NCBI RefSeq assembly: GCF_030269515.1
Contig: NZ_BSTM01000001.1
Span: 434,001 to 498,000 of the forward strand
DNA length: 64,000 nucleotides
Direction of reading: 5' to 3'
DNA from: Actinomadura sp. NBRC 104412
GTDB lineage: Bacteria > Actinomycetota > Actinomycetes > Streptosporangiales > Streptosporangiaceae
How positions within the stretch are numbered: the stretch's first letter is position 1; each line of letters starts with the position of its first letter. Both the position numbers and the translations under genes were made by a program. Below the pieces are notes generated by a model. It had not been told where the DNA came from and made no database searches. It worked only from the letters and a program-made list of their open reading frames with translations. Below are positions 57,959 through 64,000 of this stretch, piece after piece.

Positions 57959-60900
57959 TCATCCTACTACCGGCCTCAGACCGGCGACCCGGCGCGGCAC
58001 GAAGGGGGCGCCGCCCCTCGTCAGATCGAATCGCGACCACTTCACATTACCGGCCTCATCGGAATGGACGGTGTAGTACTCGACCTGAAGCGTCCCGTTG
58101 TCGAGCGCCTTCTGGAGCGCTTCCCGCAAGTCCGGGCGGTCGCGCAGCGCGGCCTTCAGGTCCGGATCGCGCTCCAGCACCCAGGCGAGGTACTCGGGGG
58201 TGCCCTGCTCCGCCTTCTTGCCGCCATCGACCAGCCGCCCGCCCAGGTCGGAGCCGACGCCCTTGGCCTCCACCACGGTGAGACGCGGAGGATCCCTGGT
58301 GAGGGCGGCGGTCACGTCCAGGGTTCCGGGCACCCCCGGCTCGTCGTCCACCAGCGGTGTGAGCCGGACGCCTCCGGCGGCGTTGGTGGCGAAGTCGATG
58401 GCCGCGACCATTCCGAGCCGCTCGCTGAGGCGCACCAGTTCCTTGTTCTTGGCGGTGTACTGGCGGGCGAGATCGGAGAGCCTGTCCAAGTCGTCGATCA
58501 GGGCGGCCCGGCGCTGCGGGTCCAGCGCGGTGTTATTGCGCACCGCCTGCGCCGCGGATTCGAGCGTATCGCGCAGTTTCTTCTGACCCAGATCGTGAAT
58601 CCGCTCGATTCCGTAGAGATTGCCGCCGTCCTCTTTCTTCGGGAATCCCGCTATTCCGGGCAGCGCGTCTATCTGGGCCCGCAGCGCATCCTTTTCGGCC
58701 TCGACCTTCGCGCGCTGCGCGGCCAGCTCGTCGAGCCTCCGTTTGGCCTCGTCGCTCGGAGTGTGGTCATGGGGCCCGTCGGCCACCACGGCCTCGAAGT
58801 CGTAGGGACGTTCCCGGAACTTGTCCTTGACGAACCGCCCGGTCTTCTCGTCCTGCAACTGCTGGGTCAGCTCGTTACGGAAGGTGCCCGGATCGTCCCC
58901 GTCGAAGTGCAGCCTGCCGTCCGGGGTGCGGAACGTCGTCTCCGGGTCGCCCTCCCTGTGCAGCCTGCCGTCCGGCCCGGTGATCAGCGGCGGAGGATCG
59001 TCCTGGGACGGCGCTGCCCTCGCGGCGAGATCGGTACGCGGCCCGGCGTCCTGGCCTTCCGGCGGATCCGAGGGGTATCCGTCGTGGCCGGCGGGCGTGG
59101 TGGTGCCGTTGGGGTGGTGGGCCGTCCACGAGCCGTTCGGAGGCCAGGTGGGCTGCGGGCTGCCGTCCGGACCCCGCTCGGCGGACGACGCGAAGACGTT
59201 GCCGTCGCTGTCGGACCAGGCCAGGCCGTGCGGGGCCAGGACGGGGACGCCGAGCCTGCGGGACAGTTCGGCGGCGAAATCACCCTCGCCCGTCCGGCAC
59301 GACAACAGCATGACCTCGCGGCCGTTCCAGTTCGGGTCGTTGCGGATGAGCGCCGCCACGTCGTCCACGCTCAGCCTGCGCCCGCCCACGCGCACGCCAT
59401 CCGGGTCCCCGTGCGCGTCGACGACGAACCGCCGCGGATCCGCGGGGACGCGGCGGGCCAGATCGCGCATGCCGTCCTCGCCCGGGCCGTAGAAGGCGCG
59501 TCCGGCCAGGGTGGATGTGCTGTCACGGAAGACATCCCGCAGATGCTCCGGCAGGTCGGCCGGGACGTGTTGGCCGGCGGGCGCCTCGGCCTGATGCGAG
59601 GGCTCGGCGGCGTGCTGGGGGCTCGGGGCGTCCTGGTACCAGCCGTACTGGGACGCCGCCGGGGGCCGCGCCGGACCGGCGGGCCGTCCGCTCAGGTCGG
59701 CGCCGGGGCCGCCGTCGCGCGGGCCTGGCGGCGGGACGTCCTGAAGCGCCCGGTCGAGGGCGTCCTTGAAGCGGCCGATGACCCGTTCGTTGATCGCCCG
59801 GTCGAGCGCGTCCTCCTCCGGGGTCAGCGGACGGTTCTGCTCCTCGGCCGCGTTCGGCAGGTCGCGGCGCACCTCGTACAACGCGTGCTCGTAGGCGGCG
59901 ACCTCGTCGATCGACTTCAGATGCAGCCGCAGCTCGCCGATGTGACCGTTCGGCATGCGGACGGTCAGCTGGACGTCCCGATAGCCGCTCGGAACGGGGT
60001 TGAGCATCCGGTCCTTGAACGACACGATCTCGATCCCGTGCCGGGCCGCGACCGAGCGGAGGCCGTCGAGCGCCCGGTACAGGTCCGCGACCGTATCGAA
60101 CTGGATCTTGGCGCCCAGCAGATCGTTCAGCCGGCTCGCGTCCCCGCCGTAGTCACCCATGATCTTGTCGAGGGCCCGCACACGGTCCTTCTCACCGGGA
60201 CGCATATGCGGTTCCCCGCCCAGCGCCGGATCGTGCACCAGCGCCCGCAGCGCCGGAACCGACTCGCGCATCCGCTGGTACAGGCCGTCCAGGTAGGAGT
60301 TCAGGTACGGGTCGTTCCTGCCGTTGGCCGGATCCACCTGGGACGGGTCGAAGTCCGGCTGGGACGGCGCGACCCGCGGGTTGCGGTCCTCGCCGGGACG
60401 CCGGCCCTCCTGCACCTCGCCCGCCAGCCGCTCGCTGATCTCGCGCTGCGCGTCGGTGAGAGGAGTGGGCTCGGCCTTCGGCCCCGTCCCGTCCAGGATC
60501 GCCTCGGGACCGCGCCGCTCCACGTCCGCGACCGCCTGCTCCAGAATGCCGACCGCCTCGGGGTGGCCGAGCAGGCTGTTGAGCGTTTTGGGACGGGACA
60601 GCAGCGACTCCCGCAGCGACGTCTCCAGCGCGTTCAGCCCGTCCCCGGCGACGATGCGCGCCAGCTCCGGGTGATGGGGAAGGTCCTCCTCAAGCCGGCG
60701 GCGGAGGTCGCTCCCGAGAGGCTCGCCCGCCCGCTCCAGCATCCGCTGGACCTGCGGGTCGTCCATGACGCGCCGCACCGTGTCGTCCGGCCGGCGTGCG
60801 GCCTCCGACGGTGGTTCCGCGCCATGGTTCGCGTCGCCCTCACTCGGCGACGAGGCCAGCTCACCGCCGCGCGCCGCCACGGTTCCCGGAGGCGGACCCG

Positions 60901-63900
60901 GCGGGATCGCGGTGGCCCGGATGTCGTAGACGGGCCTGCCTCGCTCATCCACCCCCCGGTACTCCACGCTGGTGATCTCGTACCGGGTGCCGCGCGGCAG
61001 GATCAGCTCGCGCTGGTCCGGATAGGCGCTGTCGTGCCCCATCCAGACACCGCGCGACCCGGGCGGCAGGTCGATGTGCATGTGGTAGCTGAACGGGTTG
61101 CCGTCCACGGTCGCCGGATCCCGCCCGAGCGAGGTGGACATGTACGCGGGCTCGGTCTGCGTCGACCCCACCAGCAACGCCGGGTCGCGGCTCCCCAGCG
61201 GCGTCCCGTCCGCGAGCCGCATGAACGACACATCGTGCAGCCCGCGCTCCACCTGGATCGGCTCGGGAAGCGGCTGGTTCAGGGCCTGGTCGAGTTCGGC
61301 GATCCGCTGGTTGAACGCGTCCACCGTGGGCGGCCCGCCCAGGTACTGGGCCAGGAACTCCCGCTGCTGCGAGGACTGCACCAGGCCGGCGATCCGGTGC
61401 TCGGGGTTGGGGAACGACAGGATGTGTTGCAGCAACGCCCGCTGCTGAGGCGACAAGCCGGGGTTGGACCACAGGCGATGCAGGTCCGCCGTCCGCGGCA
61501 CGTAGCCGCCGTTCATGCGGGCCAGCTCCCACGCCGCCCGGTGCTCGTTCTCGATCCGGTTCAGGTAGCCGGGCAGATCCGCCCCGGGACGCAGGAACGG
61601 GTTCGGCATCGACTGCACCGTGTACCAGTGCAGCGCCTGCTGAAGCTGGGGCGGCAACCCGTCGAACACATGCCCCAGATGGTTCTCGCCGTACGCGTCG
61701 CCCTCGGCATCGCTGTCGAAGCGCCGCACCCCGTCCGGCCCCACCTGCCCGGGTGCCGGGTCGGCAGGCGGAGGATCGGCCGCGGTCCACCCGCTCGACG
61801 ACACCTGCCCGTTCTCGTCCACCCGGACCGGCCCCGTCGGGCTGACCACGCGAACCCCGAGCTCCTGCGCGAGCCGCCGCCCGTACTCCCCGCCACCCAC
61901 GTTGTCCGCGAGCAGCATGACCTCGCGGCCGTTCCAGTTCGGGTCGTTCCGGATGAGCCGCGCCGCCTCCTCGGGCCGCAACCTGCGCCCACCCGGCGCC
62001 AGCCCATCCCTGTCCCCAGGCCCGTCCAGCACGAACCGCCGAGGATCCGCCGCAACCCTCCGAGCCCGCTCACGCAACGCCGGATCATCATGCAGCGACC
62101 GCCCGGCCGGAGTCTCCCCACCCCGAGTGTCAGCCCCCACCCCGGGCTCACCAGGCGCCCGCGGCTCCCCACCCGAACTGGAATCCCCGGCCAACCGAGA
62201 ATCAACAGCCGCCCCAGACCCCGCCACCCGCGGATCAGCAGGCGTTCCAGAACTCGACGCCCGCGCATCACCGGGCGCACCTGTGGACGTACGAGAATCG
62301 CCGGACGTGCGCTGCCCAGCGACGCCGCCCGGGTCCGAAGCCGCACGCGGATCAGCCACATCCCGCGAATCCGCAGACGTGCGCGACCCCGCATCCCCTC
62401 GCGAATCAGCACCAACACCCGAAGACGCCGCCACCCGCGGATCACCGGGCGATCCGGAACCTGCCACACCCGGATCACCGGGCGTGCCCGCCGGTGCGCG
62501 GGAATCAGTGCGCTGCCCAGCGACGCCACCCTCACTCGCACGTCCACCAGCAGGCGCCGCCGAACCCGTTGGGGTAGGCGAACCAGAAGACACACGCGGA
62601 TCGCCAGGCATTCCTGAGCTTGGTGTGCGGACATCGGCGGGCGTGCGCTGCCCAGCGGTGCCCTCAGGACCCGAAGGCGCTGTCGTGGCCACCGAGCTGG
62701 GCGCGCTAGCGGGCACACGTGGATCGCTTGGCGTGCGCTGGCCGGTGGTGCTTTCCGGGCCTGAAGCCGTACGCGACCCCGCTCTTGGATCAGCGCCAGT
62801 GTCCGAAGGCGTTGTCGCAGCGGGCGTGCGGGAGTCGGGGCGCTGTTCGGCGGCGGTGCCCTCGCCTGCGCGCCCAGCGGCGGGCGCAGTTGGGGTAGGC
62901 GAGTGAGAAGGCGCACGTGGATCGCTAAGCGTGGGTTGTCCAGCGTTGCTTTCTGGGACTGAAGCCGCGCGCGGGTCTCGCGGCCCCGCGTCGGCTCGTG
63001 GATCAGTGCCAGTGCTTGAAGGGGCTGCTGCGGGCGTCCAGGAGCCGGAGTCCGACCTCGCGTTGGATGTGGCGCCCGGACTCGCCGGGGCTCGGGCATC
63101 GCCGGGCGTTTCGGGGCTTGGTGTAGGTGGGGTGGGGGTGTCCGGTTGTTGGCCGGGGCCTCGGGAGGCGGCTGGGGTTCTTGCGGTGTCGGGAGGGGTG
63201 GTGACGGGGTGGCCTGGGGCGTGGCCCGCGGTGCCGGACGGGGTGGTGTCGCCGTTGGGGTGGTGGGTGGTCCAGCCGCCGTTCGGGGGGAGGTCGGGCA
63301 GGGTGCGTCCGTCCGGGCCGGTGGTGCCCGAGGAGGCGTAGACGTTGCCGTCGGCGTCGGACCAGGCGAGGCCGTGCGGGGCGGTCACGGGGACGCCCAG
63401 GCGCGCGGCCAGTTGTTCGGCGAAGGTGCCGCCCGCCGTGTCGCACGACAGCAGCATGACCTCGCGGCCGTTCCAGTTCGGGTCGTTGCGGATCAGGTCC
63501 GCGACGTCGTCGACGCCGAGCCTGCGGCCGTCGACGATCACGCCGTCGGCGTCGCCGTGGGCGTCCACGACGAACCGGTCGGGGTCGGGAGGGACGCGCT
63601 GGGCGAGGTCGCGCATGGGAGCGTCGTCCGCGCCGTAGAAGGACCGCCCGGCGGGTGTGGCCTCGCTGTTGCGGTAGACATCGCCCAGGTGGGACGGCAG
63701 TCCCTCAGGTGCTCCGGTGTCCTGCTGGTCCGCCGTGCCGGGGTCGTCGGTGGACTCGGCCGACTCGCGGTGCCGCGGGCCGTCGCCGTCCTGGGGCGGG
63801 GCGCCGCCGCCGTCCGTGGTCTCCCCGCTCAAGTCGAACTGGCGGCGCTCGTATCCCGCGTAGTACGGGTTCCCGTCGTCGTCGATGCCCACCTTGGCGC

Positions 63901-64000
63901 GGGCGTAGTGGTATTCGAGCTGTCCGTCGTCCAAGGCGTCGCGCAGCGCGTAGGCGAGGTCGGCGTCGTCCCCGCCGCGCTGCTCCATCGCGTCCAGCAG
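57959..64000 (-). CDS. Giant polymorphic toxin, 5' end outside the window
   Basis: More than 2010 residues are visible. In order: the tail of a REase-like module (63830-64000); His/Cys module copy A (about 63190-63650; VVDAHGD, LLSCDT); a long Asp/Pro/Ser/Arg/Thr-rich region (62110-63190); degenerate module copy B (61760-62100; LDGPGD, LLADNV); an ADP-ribosyltransferase-like domain (60900-61740; VERGLHDVSF, PAYMSTSLG, QRELILPRGT); a RelA/SpoT-like domain (59720-60250; RLNDLLGAKIQF, GYRDVQLTVR, ELRLHLKS); module copy C (59090-59530); and a C-terminal REase-like domain (57960-58400; TLDVTAAL, TVVEAKG, EQGTPEYL). Domain names are by motif only. Immunity-type genes follow on the same strand. Confidence 0.8.
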   Translation of the reverse strand: MLDAMEQRGGDDADLAYALRDALDDGQLEYHYARAKVGIDDDGNPYYAGYERRQFDLSGETTDGGGAPPQDGDGPRHRESAESTDDPGTADQQDTGAPEGLPSHLGDVYRNSEATPAGRSFYGADDAPMRDLAQRVPPDPDRFVVDAHGDADGVIVDGRRLGVDDVADLIRNDPNWNGREVMLLSCDTAGGTFAEQLAARLGVPVTAPHGLAWSDADGNVYASSGTTGPDGRTLPDLPPNGGWTTHHPNGDTTPSGTAGHAPGHPVTTPPDTARTPAASRGPGQQPDTPTPPTPSPETPGDARAPASPGATSNARSDSGSWTPAAAPSSTGTDPRADAGPRDPRAASVPESNAGQPTLSDPRAPSHSPTPTAPAAGRAGEGTAAEQRPDSRTPAATTPSDTGADPRAGSRTASGPESTTGQRTPSDPRVPASAPSSVATTAPSGPEGTAGQRTPADVRTPSSGMPGDPRVSSGSPTPTGSAAPAGGRASEGGVAGQRTDSRAPAGTPGDPGVAGSGSPGDPRVAASSGVGADSRGDAGSRTSADSRDVADPRAASDPGGVAGQRTSGDSRTSTGAPGDARASSSGTPADPRVAGSGAAVDSRLAGDSSSGGEPRAPGEPGVGADTRGGETPAGRSLHDDPALRERARRVAADPRRFVLDGPGDRDGLAPGGRRLRPEEAARLIRNDPNWNGREVMLLADNVGGGEYGRRLAQELGVRVVSPTGPVRVDENGQVSSSGWTAADPPPADPAPGQVGPDGVRRFDSDAEGDAYGENHLGHVFDGLPPQLQQALHWYTVQSMPNPFLRPGADLPGYLNRIENEHRAAWELARMNGGYVPRTADLHRLWSNPGLSPQQRALLQHILSFPNPEHRIAGLVQSSQQREFLAQYLGGPPTVDAFNQRIAELDQALNQPLPEPIQVERGLHDVSFMRLADGTPLGSRDPALLVGSTQTEPAYMSTSLGRDPATVDGNPFSYHMHIDLPPGSRGVWMGHDSAYPDQRELILPRGTRYEITSVEYRGVDERGRPVYDIRATAIPPGPPPGTVAARGGELASSPSEGDANHGAEPPSEAARRPDDTVRRVMDDPQVQRMLERAGEPLGSDLRRRLEEDLPHHPELARIVAGDGLNALETSLRESLLSRPKTLNSLLGHPEAVGILEQAVADVERRGPEAILDGTGPKAEPTPLTDAQREISERLAGEVQEGRRPGEDRNPRVAPSQPDFDPSQVDPANGRNDPYLNSYLDGLYQRMRESVPALRALVHDPALGGEPHMRPGEKDRVRALDKIMGDYGGDASRLNDLLGAKIQFDTVADLYRALDGLRSVAARHGIEIVSFKDRMLNPVPSGYRDVQLTVRMPNGHIGELRLHLKSIDEVAAYEHALYEVRRDLPNAAEEQNRPLTPEEDALDRAINERVIGRFKDALDRALQDVPPPGPRDGGPGADLSGRPAGPARPPAASQYGWYQDAPSPQHAAEPSHQAEAPAGQHVPADLPEHLRDVFRDSTSTLAGRAFYGPGEDGMRDLARRVPADPRRFVVDAHGDPDGVRVGGRRLSVDDVAALIRNDPNWNGREVMLLSCRTGEGDFAAELSRRLGVPVLAPHGLAWSDSDGNVFASSAERGPDGSPQPTWPPNGSWTAHHPNGTTTPAGHDGYPSDPPEGQDAGPRTDLAARAAPSQDDPPPLITGPDGRLHREGDPETTFRTPDGRLHFDGDDPGTFRNELTQQLQDEKTGRFVKDKFRERPYDFEAVVADGPHDHTPSDEAKRRLDELAAQRAKVEAEKDALRAQIDALPGIAGFPKKEDGGNLYGIERIHDLGQKKLRDTLESAAQAVRNNTALDPQRRAALIDDLDRLSDLARQYTAKNKELVRLSERLGMVAAIDFATNAAGGVRLTPLVDDEPGVPGTLDVTAALTRDPPRLTVVEAKGVGSDLGGRLVDGGKKAEQGTPEYLAWVLERDPDLKAALRDRPDLREALQKALDNGTLQVEYYTVHSDEAGNVKWSRFDLTRGGAPFVPRRVAGLRPVVG
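62110..63190 (-). repeat. Low-complexity repeated coding region of the toxin
   Basis: About 360 residues built from variants of GDPRVAGS, GQRTSGDSRTS and DSRTPA units, with matching imperfect DNA repeats. Probably a flexible, length-variable spacer between modules. Confidence 0.75.

Noticed and set aside
57617..62617. A 1666-codon open frame on the plus strand opposite the toxin gene
   Set aside because: Composition (Arg, Pro, Val-rich, no domain motifs) and exact overlap with a convincing multi-domain toxin on the other strand show it is a shadow frame.

Overview
The window is very GC-rich, densely packed DNA from an actinobacterium, with many ATGA/GTGA start-stop overlaps and GTG starts. 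The gene content (DUF574-type methyltransferase, PucR and ROK regulators, L,D-transpeptidase lipoprotein, MreB-like protein, polymorphic toxin/immunity genes) suggests a filamentous actinomycete, perhaps Thermomonosporaceae/Streptosporangiales or a relative. That placement is inference; no rRNA is present. Both ends cut genes: the left end holds the C-terminal part of a membrane protein with a Pro/Thr-rich linker, and the right end cuts a giant toxin gene.

Layout. 0.6-6.7 kb: a 5-oxoprolinase-type cluster with one pxpA flanked by two pxpB/pxpC pairs, one of which carries a small biotin carrier protein, plus a PucR-type regulator. 6.8-9.6 kb: a ROK protein and a GH63-like glucosylglycerate-type hydrolase preceded by 11-bp-spaced GTTAC repeats. 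9.7-13 kb: LysR/SDR divergent pair, a TMEM165/GDT1 manganese exporter under a yybP-ykoY manganese riboswitch, and a frameshifted DoxX gene whose 3' end forms the start of that riboswitch. 13-18 kb: a nucleoside hydrolase convergent with psuK-psuG (pseudouridine breakdown), an SPFH coiled-coil protein and a methyltransferase. 18.2-22.5 kb: a 758-residue protein of unknown function whose ATG lies one base after a tRNA-like RNA with altered elbow bases and its own promoter; upstream is an envelope operon (YihY/BrkB, DUF3618, holin-like). 22.7-26.5 kb: L,D-transpeptidase, a secreted protein ending in LPVTG, a glucarate-dehydratase-like enzyme and an SDR.

26.5-41 kb: a cysteine-type formate dehydrogenase operon (alpha, beta, NrfD) coupled to the SDR, a solute-binding lipoprotein, a YagTSR-type molybdenum hydroxylase, a second PucR regulator, an MHS-family transporter and an Ldh-family oxidoreductase, then a 425-bp region with palindromes (one matching the core of the DasR site) and a possible 47-residue gene. 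41-52.7 kb: a LacI-family regulon. The regulator is divergent from an operon encoding an NMT1/ThiY-like ABC importer, a Gfo/Idh/MocA oxidoreductase, a DUF993 aldolase-like protein, an IolE-like isomerase and a membrane transporter. A second promoter with the same tandem operator drives a secreted PQQ-type sugar dehydrogenase and a LamG protein. The substrate is unknown.

52.7-64 kb: an MreB-like actin homologue, then a polymorphic-toxin island. An Imm49-type gene faces it, and five small genes with immunity/chaperone character (including TY-Chap-like and DUF6301-like) lie immediately downstream of a toxin ORF of more than 2000 residues. The toxin has three copies of a His/Cys (caspase-like) module, the middle one degenerate, and carries ADP-ribosyltransferase-like, RelA/SpoT-like and REase-like domains. 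The best candidates for something new are the tRNA-like RNA with its adjoining unknown gene, the repeated-module toxin, and the two-promoter LacI regulon of unknown substrate.
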